A stretch of 64,000 nucleotides of DNA from Ignavibacteriales bacterium (GCA_016214905.1 JACRMQ010000007.1:264965-328964); one strand, 5' to 3'. Shown: positions 35,068 through 45,176, counted from the first letter of the stretch. Notes: generated by a model from the letters alone, not told the origin. A program made the numbers and translations.

Positions 35068-35988
35068 ATGAAAAAAAATATCTGCATTATATTAGTGTTG
35101 AGTCTATTGATCTTTTCATGTGGAAAGAAAGATGATGTCAAATCCACAAAAACCATCGGCGTAACTCTTCTAACTCGCGCGCATGTCTTCTATAAAGATT
35201 TGGAAGAAGGTTTGAAGAACGAAGCCGCGAAAAACGGTTACGAGTTGATAGTCACTGCCGGTGATTTCGATCTTGGGAAGCAAAGCAATCAGATCGAGGA
35301 TTTCATCACGCGGAAAGTTGATGCCATCATAGTCTGTCCGGTAGATTCGCGAGGTGTTGGTCCTGCAATCAGGAAAGCAAATGATGCGAAGATTCCCGTC
35401 TTCACCGCCGATATTGCATCGCAAGAAGGTGAAATCGTCAGCCACATTGCTTCGGATAATGTTGCCGGCGGAAGATTGGCAGGAGAATATCTTGCAAAAG
35501 TTTTGAATGGCAAAGGAAAAGTTGCGATAATCGGTCAGCCGACTGTAACCTCAGTACTGGATAGAACTCAGGGATTCAAAGACGCCATTGCAAAATATCC
35601 CGACATTAAAATTGTTGCCGATTTGAATGCGGAGGGTGTCCGCGATAAAGCAATGCAGATTACATCCGATGTTTTGCAGGCACATCCAGATCTTGATGGA
35701 ATCTTCGGCATCAACGACGATTCCGCCCTCGGCGCGTTAGATGCAGTGATGCAATACAAACGTCTCAATGTTAAAATTGTCGGATACGATGCAACCCCAC
35801 CCGCACGTGATGCGATAATGAAAGACACTCCTTTGAAAGCAGATGTTATTCAGAACCCGAAGAAAATCGGAGAAACAACCATCCAGAAAATAAAAGAGTT
35901 TTTCTCCGGCGCATCGGTACCGAAAGTCGTGCCTGTTGAGGTTGGCATTGTAGATAAAGAAGAATTACAAAAAGTTACAGGAAGATGA
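35068..35988 (+). CDS. sugar ABC transporter substrate-binding lipoprotein 2
   Basis: 306 residues with a lipoprotein signal (LIFSC, Cys18). An RbsB-like fold is evident: KTIGVTLLTRAHVFYKDLEEGL, DAIIVCPVDSRGVGPAIRKANDAKIPVFTADI, KVAIIGQPTVTSVLDRTQGF, LDGIFGINDDSALGAL and VGYDATPPARDAI. It is closer to typical ribose-binding proteins than the first binding protein is; the two share only the fold and the CGKK start. It lies 25 bases after binding protein 1. Two binding proteins feeding one transporter widen the range of sugars taken up. Confidence 0.92.
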   Translation: MKKNICIILVLSLLIFSCGKKDDVKSTKTIGVTLLTRAHVFYKDLEEGLKNEAAKNGYELIVTAGDFDLGKQSNQIEDFITRKVDAIIVCPVDSRGVGPAIRKANDAKIPVFTADIASQEGEIVSHIASDNVAGGRLAGEYLAKVLNGKGKVAIIGQPTVTSVLDRTQGFKDAIAKYPDIKIVADLNAEGVRDKAMQITSDVLQAHPDLDGIFGINDDSALGALDAVMQYKRLNVKIVGYDATPPARDAIMKDTPLKADVIQNPKKIGETTIQKIKEFFSGASVPKVVPVEVGIVDKEELQKVTGR

Positions 35989-35989
35989 A

Positions 35990-36068
35990 ACCACAGATAA
36001 CACGAAAAACACACAGATTCACACTGATAATCAGCGCAAATCAGTGTTGTATCTGTGTCATCAGTGGT
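35990..36068. repeat. imperfect palindromic repeat
   Basis: ACCAC at 35990-35994 and GTGGT at 36064-36068 form the ends. Inside, ACACAGAT (36011-36018) pairs with ATCTGTGT (36051-36058), and ACACTGAT (36021-36028) with ATCAGTGT (36040-36047). Similar ACCACAGAT...ATCTGTGT palindromes are widespread intergenic repeats. It fills almost the whole gap between binding protein 2 and the ATPase gene. Confidence 0.7.
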
Positions 36069-36076
36069 AAATAATT

Positions 36077-37582
36077 ATGACACCTCTCCTCCAAATGCAA
36101 AATATCCGCAAGCAGTACCCGGGCGTGTTGGCGTTATCGGATGTGAATTTTGATCTTCGTGCCGGCGAAGTGCATTGTCTTCTCGGTGAAAATGGTGCCG
36201 GCAAATCTACGCTGATGAAAGTTCTTTCAGGTGCGATCAAAAAAGATAGCGGTGTAATTTTAATAGATGATAAAGAAGTCGATTTCCACTCTCCGGCAGA
36301 TTCTCAAAAAGCCGGAATTGGAATGATTTATCAGGATTTTAAATTAGTGCCTGAACTTACTGTAGCTGAAAATATTCTACTCGGTAATGAACCGACCAAA
36401 GGAAAATCTCCGTTTGTCGACTACAAGAAGATGAATAAGGTTGCACGTGCATCGCTTGCACAACTTGGAGAGGAGATATCACCAACAGCGATCGTCAGTT
36501 CGCTGAGTGTCGCAAAACGACAGATAGTTGAAATCGCAAAAGCGTTATCGAAAAAAGTAAGAATACTTGCAATGGATGAGCCGTCTGCGGCGCTTACTGA
36601 TAACGAGTTGAGAAATCTGTTTGCTGTCATAAAAAAATTAAAACAGGAAGGTGTTGGAATAATTTATATCTCGCACCGGCTTGAAGAAATTTTCGAAATC
36701 GGTGATCGATTGACTGTGTTGCGCGACGGAAAATTCGTTCATAGCTGCAATGTGGCAGAATCGGATCGTAGAAGTTTGGTTAGATGGATGGTGGGACGAG
36801 AGCTTGAGCAGGAATATCCAAAGATCGAATTGAAACGTGGAGAGGAAATTCTTCGTATCGAAAATCTCAATACCGGTATTTTAAAAAATATCAATCTGAA
36901 TGTATACCGCGGAGAAATTTTAGGATTATCCGGACTTGTTGGAGCGGGACGGAGCGAACTTGCCCGGATAATTTTTGGTGCTGATCCAAAAGAAAACGGT
37001 TCGTTATATCTGGAAGGAAAAGAAGTTTATCCTAAGTCTCCCCGCGAAGCTATCGATCTTGGGATTGGACTTCTTACAGAAGATCGAAACAAGTATGGCC
37101 TTATTATGCAGATGAATTTGAGAGAAAATATTTCTCTTTCAAATCTTCATGATGTTGTGAAAGGATATTTCATAAATCGCTCAAAAGAAAATTCGGTAGC
37201 GGATAAATTTACAAATGACCTGAGGATAAAAACCCCGTCAATCGAGCAGGAGGTTGAAAACTTAAGCGGCGGTAACAGGCAAAAAGTTGTCCTCGCCCGA
37301 TGGCTTTTCACGAAATCGAAATTGCTCATCTTCGATGAGCCGACAGTCGGAATTGATGTCGGTGTGAAATACGAAATCTATAACCTCATCAACCAATTAG
37401 CTAAAGATGGAATCGGAGTGATCGTGATTTCTTCCGATTTACCCGAGTTGCTCGGCATAAGTGACCGGGTTGCCGTGATGTGTGAGGGAAAATTAACCGG
37501 AGTTTTATCCCGCTCAGAAGCGACACAAGAAAAAATAATGACGCTTGCAACTGGGGGAACTTTGGAGTTAGCAAATGACTGA
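36077..37582 (+). CDS. CUT2-type sugar ABC transporter ATPase (double domain)
   Basis: 501 residues with two fused ATPase domains, as in RbsA/MglA. Domain 1 (about 1-235): Walker A GENGAGKST at 37-45, signature-like LSVAKRQI and Walker B ILAMDEPSAAL. Domain 2 (about 245-495): degenerate Walker A GLVGAGRSE, signature LSGGNRQKVV and Walker B LLIFDEPTVGIDVG. The degenerate second Walker A is normal for this family. It powers sugar import by the two permeases and two binding proteins. The permease 2 gene starts eight bases before its stop, so they are translationally coupled. Confidence 0.95.
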   Translation: MTPLLQMQNIRKQYPGVLALSDVNFDLRAGEVHCLLGENGAGKSTLMKVLSGAIKKDSGVILIDDKEVDFHSPADSQKAGIGMIYQDFKLVPELTVAENILLGNEPTKGKSPFVDYKKMNKVARASLAQLGEEISPTAIVSSLSVAKRQIVEIAKALSKKVRILAMDEPSAALTDNELRNLFAVIKKLKQEGVGIIYISHRLEEIFEIGDRLTVLRDGKFVHSCNVAESDRRSLVRWMVGRELEQEYPKIELKRGEEILRIENLNTGILKNINLNVYRGEILGLSGLVGAGRSELARIIFGADPKENGSLYLEGKEVYPKSPREAIDLGIGLLTEDRNKYGLIMQMNLRENISLSNLHDVVKGYFINRSKENSVADKFTNDLRIKTPSIEQEVENLSGGNRQKVVLARWLFTKSKLLIFDEPTVGIDVGVKYEIYNLINQLAKDGIGVIVISSDLPELLGISDRVAVMCEGKLTGVLSRSEATQEKIMTLATGGTLELAND

Positions 37583-38537
37583 GCAATTACAACATTCAAA
37601 AAAAATCAAGACCATAATCGGTGAATTCGGAATTACCATTGCACTTCCTGCCGAAATCGCTTTATTCTCTTCACTTTCGCCGTATTTCTTTACCGCTGAT
37701 AATATTTTAAATGTAACATTACAAACTTCCATCACAGCAATTATCGCGGCGGGAATGACATTTGTTATTCTCACAGCAGGTATTGACTTATCTGTCGGTG
37801 CGATGGTTGCTTTCAGCGGTGTGATTGCAACGAGTTTCTTGAAGCTTGATTTACCGTTCGCAATTTCATTTCCTTTAGCAGTACTTATTGCGCTTTCTAT
37901 TGGAATATTCTCCGGTTCAATAGCAGGATTGTTTGTTACGCGCTTTAATATTACTCCGTTTATTGTCACGCTTTCACTTATGACGATCTGGCGCGGCGCA
38001 TCTTACATGTATACCGATGGCAGACCTATTTGGGGATTCCCGGATGAATTTAGTTTTCTTGGAAGCGGAAGAGTTTTCGGTATTCCGATTCCCACGATTA
38101 TAATGATATCCGTTTACGTTATTGCTTACACAGTTTTGAAGCATACGAAGTTCGGAAGATATGTTTACGCAGTCGGCGGCAACAAAGAGGCAGCCCGATT
38201 GGCTGGCATAAACGTAAACCGCACGTTGTTATCTGTTTATGTTATCAGTGGAGTTCTCTCAGCGATCAGCGGCATTCTGCTGGCATCACGAATGAATTCC
38301 GGCCAGCCGAACGCAGGATTAATGTATGAAATGGATGTTATCGCAGCGGTTGTTGTTGGAGGAACAAGTTTATTCGGAGGTCGTGGTACAATCGTCGGAA
38401 CATTTTTAGGCGCGATGCTCATCGGCATTCTTAGAAATGGTCTAAATCTTCTCAACGTCGGTTCGTATGTTCAGATGGTGATACTTGGCGTGGTAATTTT
38501 ACTGGCAGTTCTATTAGATCAAATGAGGACAAAATGA
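37575..38537 (+). CDS. ribose-type (CUT2) ABC transporter permease 2
   Basis: 320 residues, RbsC-like with about ten helices: GMTFVILTAGIDLSVGAMVAFSG, NITPFIVTLSLMTIWRGASYM, GRYVYAVGGNKEAARLAGINV and AAVVVGGTSLFGGRGTIVGTFLG. It overlaps the ATPase by eight bases and the outer-membrane barrel gene by four (ATGA), so it is in the core of the operon. Compared with permease 1 it has the same order of motifs but differs in sequence. The pair could form a heterodimer channel or two alternative channels sharing the ATPase. Confidence 0.94.
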   Translation: MTEQLQHSKKIKTIIGEFGITIALPAEIALFSSLSPYFFTADNILNVTLQTSITAIIAAGMTFVILTAGIDLSVGAMVAFSGVIATSFLKLDLPFAISFPLAVLIALSIGIFSGSIAGLFVTRFNITPFIVTLSLMTIWRGASYMYTDGRPIWGFPDEFSFLGSGRVFGIPIPTIIMISVYVIAYTVLKHTKFGRYVYAVGGNKEAARLAGINVNRTLLSVYVISGVLSAISGILLASRMNSGQPNAGLMYEMDVIAAVVVGGTSLFGGRGTIVGTFLGAMLIGILRNGLNLLNVGSYVQMVILGVVILLAVLLDQMRTK

Positions 38538-39127
38538 AAATCTTCCGCTCATTAACATTCATATTATTATTTATTCCAAGTTCATTCATAGTTGCACAGA
38601 GTCAGGCGTTCGTCTTCACGCTGTATGGCGGATTATTCCTTCCGTCGAACATAGATTTTCGTTCGAATTATAAATCAAACTCCGATTTGATTTGGGGTGG
38701 TGGAATCGGATTGCCCATGTCATCCACGCTGTTTGCCACGGGCGATCTTTCATATTTTAACGTAAAAGGAATTGCCGATCCCGTAATCGACAGCACATTA
38801 AAACTGGAAGAAAGATTTATTCATATCGGTGTTTTGAATAAACAACCACTTACAGGAAATTTTTTTGTACGGCTATCCGGTGGAATAAGCTATACTACGA
38901 TTAAACAAAAATACTCAAGCTCCGGAAGTTCGGAAATTACAGTGGATGCTGATAAAAAATTAGGATATTATGGGGGTATCGGAATTGAACAACCGCTCGA
39001 TCCGCAGGGACATCTTTCGATTTTTGCAGATGCGGTTTACGATTACCGTCGCTCCGGAAGGAAGGAGCTTTTCGGCGATTTCGGTGGAATAAGAGTGATA
39101 TTAGGCGTTCATATGATAATGTTTTAA
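38534..39127 (+). CDS. small outer-membrane beta-barrel protein
   Basis: 197 residues, signal peptide to VAQS. The mature part is built of short strands with alternating aromatic and small residues (AFVFTLYGGLFLPS, LFATGDLSYFNVKG, FFVRLSGGISYTTIKQ, KKLGYYGGIGIEQP) and ends in a strand with a terminal Phe (GVHMIMF), like OmpW/OprG or opacity-type eight-stranded barrels. It overlaps the stop of permease 2 (ATGA), so it is part of the sugar importer operon and may be the outer-membrane entry point or a surface sensor. No specific family is recognised. Confidence 0.72.
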   Translation: MKIFRSLTFILLFIPSSFIVAQSQAFVFTLYGGLFLPSNIDFRSNYKSNSDLIWGGGIGLPMSSTLFATGDLSYFNVKGIADPVIDSTLKLEERFIHIGVLNKQPLTGNFFVRLSGGISYTTIKQKYSSSGSSEITVDADKKLGYYGGIGIEQPLDPQGHLSIFADAVYDYRRSGRKELFGDFGGIRVILGVHMIMF

Positions 39128-39140
39128 TATTTTTTCGCCA

Positions 39141-41009
39141 ATGGATTCTCCTCTAACATCTGAATCAAAGAACCTTTCAATTGATTTTTCATTTATCGGA
39201 GGAACGATATTAATATTTCATTTCATGGGTGCTGGCGCTCCATCATCCTGGAATTGGGGCTTTCATCATTTCGGTTTTCTAAATATTATGTTTGTTGTTG
39301 TCGGATGGTTGATGATGACGGTTTCTTTGCTTCCATCGATTCAGCAAAAAATAATTTATCGATTGGATAATACAATAAAACAGTTCAGTTCTCTTTCAAG
39401 GTTTTATCGTAGATTGATATTAACCACGATATTTTTTTTATTCGCATTGATTTGCTGGATGGTAAAAGAAAAAATATTTCTCCTTGGAGATGGCTATCTG
39501 ATGCTTAGGATATTGCCGACGCTTCAAAATGTGAGCGATCATTATTTCACCAGAAACGAACCTCTTCCATTTATTTTGGTCGGAAAGTTGTGGCAATTTC
39601 TGCGCGCATTCAGCCCGTCAATTATTCCGGAAATCCCATTCATAATAATCAGTATATTAAGCGGGTTGATATCATTATTCTTTATTTGGTCTATTGCCAA
39701 AATCATTACATCAGATTTTGTTACCCGTTTATTATTAGCTTTATTCTTCTTCGCATCGGGTGGGACACAATTGTTTTTCGGTTATGTGGAAAACTATTCT
39801 CTCCTATATTTGTTTATGCTATTGTTCCTCTGGAGCTCGCTTAAATATTTGGAAAATGAAATTGATTTGCTTTATCCGTCGGTCGTTTACGGTTTTCTTT
39901 TTGTCTCTCATTTCGGTGTATTTATTATTGCTCCGGCATTAATCGTTCTTTATTATCATTCTTATAGAGCGAATAAAATAAAAGAAATTGTCACCTCAAT
40001 TGGCGCTACAATAATCACCATCGCTGCTCTCCTTTGGTTGTTTGGTTATTCGTCCAAAATATTTACCGATCAACTTTTTCAGAGTTCAAACCGGTTTATT
40101 CAATTCACATCTGGTCAGGATTATCAATTTATCAGTTGGGGGCATTTAATCAATAATATCAATATTCAGATATTGATTTCTCCTTTTGCTCTTATTACCG
40201 TTATCATATTATTACCTTCTCTTTTAAAACAGATATTCAAAGGTGATAGAATAATTTTGTTTTTATCGGTGATAGCGGCAGGCGGAATTGTTTTTACTGC
40301 TGTTCTTAATTTTAGAATCGGGATGAGTCGCGATTGGGATTTGATCGCTCCTTTCTTGCTCGGAATAATTGTTTTAGCGGGATACGCATGGAACAAAATT
40401 GAATTTGATCATACCGAAAAAAATAAATTGCTAACAATGATTGTTATAATTTCAATAATTCATACTGCTGCCTGGATTTCGGTTAATGCTAACGAAAGCG
40501 CATCGTTGAAAAGATTCGAAACTCTATCGGATTCACGATTCTGGAGTAAAGAAGCGATGCTTGCAGGATATGAAGAACTAGCGATTTATCATCGCGGTAG
40601 AATGGACGGGGAAAATTCGCTCAAATATTATAAAAAATATATACAAATTGATTCGTCAAACACAAGGATTCTGCAGGGGATAGCACACGTTTACTTCTTG
40701 ATGAATAATACAGAAGAAGAGATGAAGTTCCTAGAAAAAGCTGTTATGGCGGGGGCAAAAAATTGGGATTTATTCCAAAGACTTGGTGAAGCGAATTTTG
40801 AGACCAAACAATATTCGAAAGCCGTTTCATATTTTCTGTGTGCCATCTCGATCGACAATAACAATCCCGCTTCTTATTTAAGTGCGGGGCTCGCGTTCAG
40901 AGCGATGAACGACAGCGTGAATATGAAAATATACATTAAATCATATTTAAACATGAATCCGAATACACCTGATAGATCAGCAGTGCAAAAATTAATTCAG
41001 GAAAAATAA
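39141..41009 (+). CDS. GT-C-like polytopic membrane protein with C-terminal TPRs
   Basis: 622 residues. About eleven membrane helices occupy residues 15-440. The first large loop has GDGYLMLR, an acidic loop like the catalytic Asp of GT-C lipid-sugar-dependent glycosyltransferases, and FGYVENYSLLYLFMLL is typical of uncharacterised GT-C proteins of FCB bacteria. From about 455 to 620 there are four TPR-like helical pairs (GYEELAIYHRGRMDGENSLKYYKKYIQID, AVSYFLCAISIDNNN). Start ATG at 39141. It would transfer a sugar to a protein or lipid on the outer face of the inner membrane. It lies between the barrel and the mannosidase in the same direction. Confidence 0.65.
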   Translation: MDSPLTSESKNLSIDFSFIGGTILIFHFMGAGAPSSWNWGFHHFGFLNIMFVVVGWLMMTVSLLPSIQQKIIYRLDNTIKQFSSLSRFYRRLILTTIFFLFALICWMVKEKIFLLGDGYLMLRILPTLQNVSDHYFTRNEPLPFILVGKLWQFLRAFSPSIIPEIPFIIISILSGLISLFFIWSIAKIITSDFVTRLLLALFFFASGGTQLFFGYVENYSLLYLFMLLFLWSSLKYLENEIDLLYPSVVYGFLFVSHFGVFIIAPALIVLYYHSYRANKIKEIVTSIGATIITIAALLWLFGYSSKIFTDQLFQSSNRFIQFTSGQDYQFISWGHLINNINIQILISPFALITVIILLPSLLKQIFKGDRIILFLSVIAAGGIVFTAVLNFRIGMSRDWDLIAPFLLGIIVLAGYAWNKIEFDHTEKNKLLTMIVIISIIHTAAWISVNANESASLKRFETLSDSRFWSKEAMLAGYEELAIYHRGRMDGENSLKYYKKYIQIDSSNTRILQGIAHVYFLMNNTEEEMKFLEKAVMAGAKNWDLFQRLGEANFETKQYSKAVSYFLCAISIDNNNPASYLSAGLAFRAMNDSVNMKIYIKSYLNMNPNTPDRSAVQKLIQEK

Positions 41010-41052
41010 AGATAATCATTGTGTAGTTGTTTTTATTCAGAAAGGATTTATC

Positions 41053-44000
41053 ATGAAAACATTTTTCTTTCTTTTAATGATTTGTTTTGTCCCACACGCG
41101 ATAATTGCGCAGACCGATGTTGATATACTAGCAACTTCACTCGATTCGCTTGGAATATTATCTTACAACAATTGGAAAGTCAGTGCCGATTTGAAAATTC
41201 CTGTAGTCGGAGATCCGACCAAACAAGAATTTAACGATTCACAATGGGGAAACTATAAACTGAATGATCGACTCACTTTCGATTCATGTTGGTTTCGAAA
41301 AGAAATTGTGATACCGGAAAATATTCTCGGTCAAACGGTTTCGGGATCGATTAAAATTATCGTTTCGGTGGATGATTACGGATATCTCTGGGTGAACGGT
41401 GAAGGTAAAGGATATTTTCCGTGGGATGGTGATTTTGAGTTGACCAATGATGCAAAGCCGGGACAGAAGTTTTTAATTGCGATAAAAGCAATCAATACAG
41501 GCGGACCACTTCGTCTCATAAGAGCATATGCAGAATCGAAACAGTCTGAAGAAATCAGTAAAACAATAAAAGATTTTATGCTGAGTATGAAAGTTGGACA
41601 AAAACTTCTGAGTTTCGATACCTATCAAACAAACGCGAGGAGAAAACAAGATCCGGGCACCGATAAGTCAGTGATGGTTCGTGAAGAAAAAATCAAACTG
41701 AACACTCTTTTGCAAAAACTTGCCGCTGATGTCGATGTTCAATCGCTTGCCGCAGGTTCTCTGCAAAAATTCATTCAATCACTCGATAAAGTAAAATCGC
41801 AATTAAAACCTATAGGTGAATTCGCAAAACGATACACGTTGTTCTTCGATGCGAATGCGCATATTGATGCCGCTTGGTTGTGGCGTGAGAGAGAAACAAT
41901 AGAAGTCTGTAAAAATACTTTTACATCTGTGTTAAATATGATGGATGCACGACCCGATTTTACATTCACACAAAGTTCAGCCTCATACTATGACTGGATG
42001 GAGAAACTTTATCCTGAAGTTTACAAAAGAATAGTTCCGCGTGTTAAAGATGGTCGGTGGGAAATTATAGGCGGTATGTGGATTGAACCCGATTGCAACC
42101 TGCCAAGCGGGGAATCGTGGGCGCGGCAATTACTTTATGCAAAAAAATATTTTAAAGAGAAATTTGGAGTTGATGTTAAAATCGGTTGGAATCCCGATTC
42201 GTTCGGCTACAATTGGAATATGCCGATGTTTTATATAAATGCCGGTATTGACGCGTTCGTGACGCAAAAGATCGGCTGGAACGAGACAAATGTTTTCCCA
42301 TACCGTGCGTTTTGGTGGGAAAGTCCCGATGGCTCTCGAGTGCTGAGTTATTTTCCGTTCGATTATGTGAACACTGTCGACGATCCTCATCGCTTGGTAG
42401 ATTGGGTGCGGCAGTTCGACGCGAATACAGGATTCACGAAGATGATGATTCTCTTCGGCGTCGGCGATCATGGCGGTGGACCAACTGACGATATGATTGA
42501 TCGCATTGAAAGATTGAAGAAGCTCGATATTTATCCGACGATAGAATACGGAACAACGACTCAATATCTTGATTGGCTGAAAAGACAAAATTTATCTACT
42601 CTTCCTGTTTGGAAAGATGAATTGTACCTCGAATATCACCAGGGAACATTTACTACTCAGGCGAATAGCAAAGAGTGGAACCGCAAAAGCGAAGTGCTGT
42701 TGACCAATGCGGAAAAGTTTTCTTCTCTTGCTTCTTTGTACGGACGAAATTATAATTCCGTTGATATTGAAGATGCATGGAAGAATGTTCTCTTCAACCA
42801 ATTCCACGACATTCTTCCCGGATCGAGCATACGCGAAGTTTATATTGATTCACCTGAAAGATACAAATTGGCAGATGCAACAGGATCGTACGAATTAGAA
42901 AAATCTCTCGGTTATATTTCAAAACAAATCAATACAGCCAAAGTGAAAGGCAAACCGGTTGTTGTTTTTAATCCACTTTCGTGGACGCGGTCGGATGTTG
43001 TTTCGCTTGATCTGCCTGAAGGCGATGATAATAATTACGCTGTTACTGAGATACCAGGAAAAGAAATAGAATCTCAGATTATCCAAAAAGAAAAATATCA
43101 TCGAACTATACTTTTTAAAGCCACAGATGTTCCATCTTTGGGATATAAAACTTTTTCACTGGTAAAAAATAAAATCATTAAAGAAAATAAAATTGCAAAT
43201 TCTAATTATATAATTGAAAATGAATTCTTCATCGTTAAGATTGATGATGCAACGGGATGGTTGAAGAGTATTATAGACAAGCGGAACGGAAGAGAGTTAA
43301 TGTCAGGATCCGGGAATGAACTGCAAATGTTGGAAGATAAACCTGCGGCTTGGGATGCGTGGAATGTTGGTTTAACGGGGGTTCAATATCCTACAAAATT
43401 GAGAAAAATAGAATGGATTGAAAATGGTCCGGTGCAGAAAACCATCAGAGTTACACGCGATTATCTGAAGCCGGGAGTTAAAAAAGAATATCCGGCAGCG
43501 GAATATCCGAATTCATTTTTTACACAGGATATATCGCTGCACAATGGCATTGATCGAATTGATTTTACAACAAACGTAGATTGGTGGGAAGAAAAAACCA
43601 TGCTCAAGGTTGCTTTCCCGGTCAACGTTCAAAGTAAAATTGCGACTTATGAAATTCCATATGGAACGGTACGACGTTCAACCGAGTGGCGGAACAGTTT
43701 AGACAGCGCGAAAGTGGAAGTTCCCGCATCCCGCTGGGCAGATTTATCTCAGTCCGATTACGGTATTAGCTTGCTTAACAATTCAAAATATGGATACGAT
43801 ATTAAAGGAAACGTAATTCGGCTTTCACTTCTTCGCTCACCAGTCTGGCCCGATCCGACTGCGGACAGAGGAAAACATTCCATCCAATACTCGCTTTATC
43901 CTCACGCAGGAAAATGGGAAGATGCAAAAACAGTACAGCGCGGGTATGAATATAACACTCCGATGATTGCAGTGATAACTGAAAAACAAAATGGAAAACT

Positions 44001-44274
44001 ATCAACTGAACAAGCACTTGTTAAAATATCACCGGACAATCTTATTCTTACAAGCATAAAAAAAGCGGAAGGTGCGGAGGCTTGGATTTATCAGTGGTAC
44101 GATGCAATAGGCGCAGAATCGGAAGCAACATTGACATTACAGAAGAGTCCTAAAAAAGCTGTTGTCTCTAATTTCATGGAAGAAAATGGTGACGTCATAC
44201 CGGTTAGCGGAAACAGCATAAAAGTGCCGACAAAAAAACATGGTGTTGTAACAATCAAAGTATATTACCGTTGA
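41053..44274 (+). CDS. secreted GH38 alpha-mannosidase
   Basis: 1073 residues with a signal peptide (FFLLMICFVPHAIIAQ). A beta-sandwich N-terminal part (about 35-160) precedes the GH38 catalytic domain. Metal-binding His appears in NAHIDAAWLW (about 269-275), and the nucleophile Asp382 in WNPDSFGYNWNMP. HGGGPTD (about 477) is a further metal-site motif. The GH38 middle (EDAWKNVLFNQFHDILPGSS) and C-terminal sandwiches (about 640-1070) complete the family pattern. It hydrolyses alpha-mannosidic bonds from mannans or N-glycan-like glycans in the periplasm or outside. It lies in the same train as a sugar ABC importer, which suggests uptake of its product. 23 bases separate it from the DUF6599 gene. 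Confidence 0.93.
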   Translation: MKTFFFLLMICFVPHAIIAQTDVDILATSLDSLGILSYNNWKVSADLKIPVVGDPTKQEFNDSQWGNYKLNDRLTFDSCWFRKEIVIPENILGQTVSGSIKIIVSVDDYGYLWVNGEGKGYFPWDGDFELTNDAKPGQKFLIAIKAINTGGPLRLIRAYAESKQSEEISKTIKDFMLSMKVGQKLLSFDTYQTNARRKQDPGTDKSVMVREEKIKLNTLLQKLAADVDVQSLAAGSLQKFIQSLDKVKSQLKPIGEFAKRYTLFFDANAHIDAAWLWRERETIEVCKNTFTSVLNMMDARPDFTFTQSSASYYDWMEKLYPEVYKRIVPRVKDGRWEIIGGMWIEPDCNLPSGESWARQLLYAKKYFKEKFGVDVKIGWNPDSFGYNWNMPMFYINAGIDAFVTQKIGWNETNVFPYRAFWWESPDGSRVLSYFPFDYVNTVDDPHRLVDWVRQFDANTGFTKMMILFGVGDHGGGPTDDMIDRIERLKKLDIYPTIEYGTTTQYLDWLKRQNLSTLPVWKDELYLEYHQGTFTTQANSKEWNRKSEVLLTNAEKFSSLASLYGRNYNSVDIEDAWKNVLFNQFHDILPGSSIREVYIDSPERYKLADATGSYELEKSLGYISKQINTAKVKGKPVVVFNPLSWTRSDVVSLDLPEGDDNNYAVTEIPGKEIESQIIQKEKYHRTILFKATDVPSLGYKTFSLVKNKIIKENKIANSNYIIENEFFIVKIDDATGWLKSIIDKRNGRELMSGSGNELQMLEDKPAAWDAWNVGLTGVQYPTKLRKIEWIENGPVQKTIRVTRDYLKPGVKKEYPAAEYPNSFFTQDISLHNGIDRIDFTTNVDWWEEKTMLKVAFPVNVQSKIATYEIPYGTVRRSTEWRNSLDSAKVEVPASRWADLSQSDYGISLLNNSKYGYDIKGNVIRLSLLRSPVWPDPTADRGKHSIQYSLYPHAGKWEDAKTVQRGYEYNTPMIAVITEKQNGKLSTEQALVKISPDNLILTSIKKAEGAEAWIYQWYDAIGAESEATLTLQKSPKKAVVSNFMEENGDVIPVSGNSIKVPTKKHGVVTIKVYYR

Positions 44275-44297
44275 ATAAAAAGAATTAAAGGATCATC

Positions 44298-45176
44298 ATG
44301 TTTAAAATAATTGTATTTATCGTTCTCATAATTTTACCGAATTATATGTTTTCACAAATTAAAACACGCGAATTGCTGCCGGGAAAAATAAACGGATGGG
44401 AAATGTCGGACACGGCAAGATACTATTCCGGCGAAGAAATATTTGATTATATGGATGGAGCGGGTGAAATATACCGCTCCTACAATTTTCAAAATCTAAC
44501 TGTCCAGCGGTATGCTTGTCAGGGCAATGAAGAAATTCTGGTTGAAATATTCGATATGGGTTCGGCACGGAATGCGTACGGAGTATTTACTTATATGCAG
44601 GGTCGCGGAACAGGTGTTTCAATCGGGCAGAGCGGAGAATACAAACTCGGTTTATTAACTTTCTGGAAAAATAAATATTTCGTCTGTGTCCAAATCGAAA
44701 AAGAAAACAACAAAGTATCGCAAATGGTATTTGATATCGGTAAATCAATTTCAAATGCGATACCGGGCAATGGAACAATGCCCGAAATCATCGGTTACCT
44801 ACCGATAAATAAAATTGAAGAAAAAAGCATCCGGTATTTCTTCCGATATGAAATTCTGAACATACATTTTTTTGTTGCCGATAAGAATATATTGAATCTG
44901 AACGACAGCACCGATGGCGTTCTTGTAAAATTGAAGAACGATAAAAGCACTTTTTTGCTGATAAGTTATCCGGATAATGCACAGGCCGATTTAGCTTACA
45001 ATAGTTTTCTCACACATTATATGCCTGATGCAAAAGAGAAGGGAGTAATTGAAACGGAAAACAAAAAGTGGACAGCCTGTTCGAAGCAGAAAAACTATTT
45101 ACTCATAAATTTCGATTCACCGACAAAAGAACAAGCAGCGATTATAATTGATACATTCAAAAGGAGATTATCATGA
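44298..45176 (+). CDS. exported DUF6599-like protein
   Basis: 292 residues with a signal peptide (IVFIVLIILPNYMFSQ). Motifs YYSGEEIFDYMDGAGEIYRSYNF, VEIFDMGSARNAYGVFTYMQG and FWKNKYFVCVQIE match, as I recall, the DUF6599 family of unknown function. GSARNAYGVF in the core suggests a lipoprotein-like or binding fold rather than an enzyme. It overlaps the DUF362 gene by four bases (ATGA), so the two are cotranslated, and it follows the mannosidase closely. In other genomes DUF6599 genes often sit beside DUF362 and TAT-secreted proteins. Function not known. Confidence 0.72.
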   Translation: MFKIIVFIVLIILPNYMFSQIKTRELLPGKINGWEMSDTARYYSGEEIFDYMDGAGEIYRSYNFQNLTVQRYACQGNEEILVEIFDMGSARNAYGVFTYMQGRGTGVSIGQSGEYKLGLLTFWKNKYFVCVQIEKENNKVSQMVFDIGKSISNAIPGNGTMPEIIGYLPINKIEEKSIRYFFRYEILNIHFFVADKNILNLNDSTDGVLVKLKNDKSTFLLISYPDNAQADLAYNSFLTHYMPDAKEKGVIETENKKWTACSKQKNYLLINFDSPTKEQAAIIIDTFKRRLS

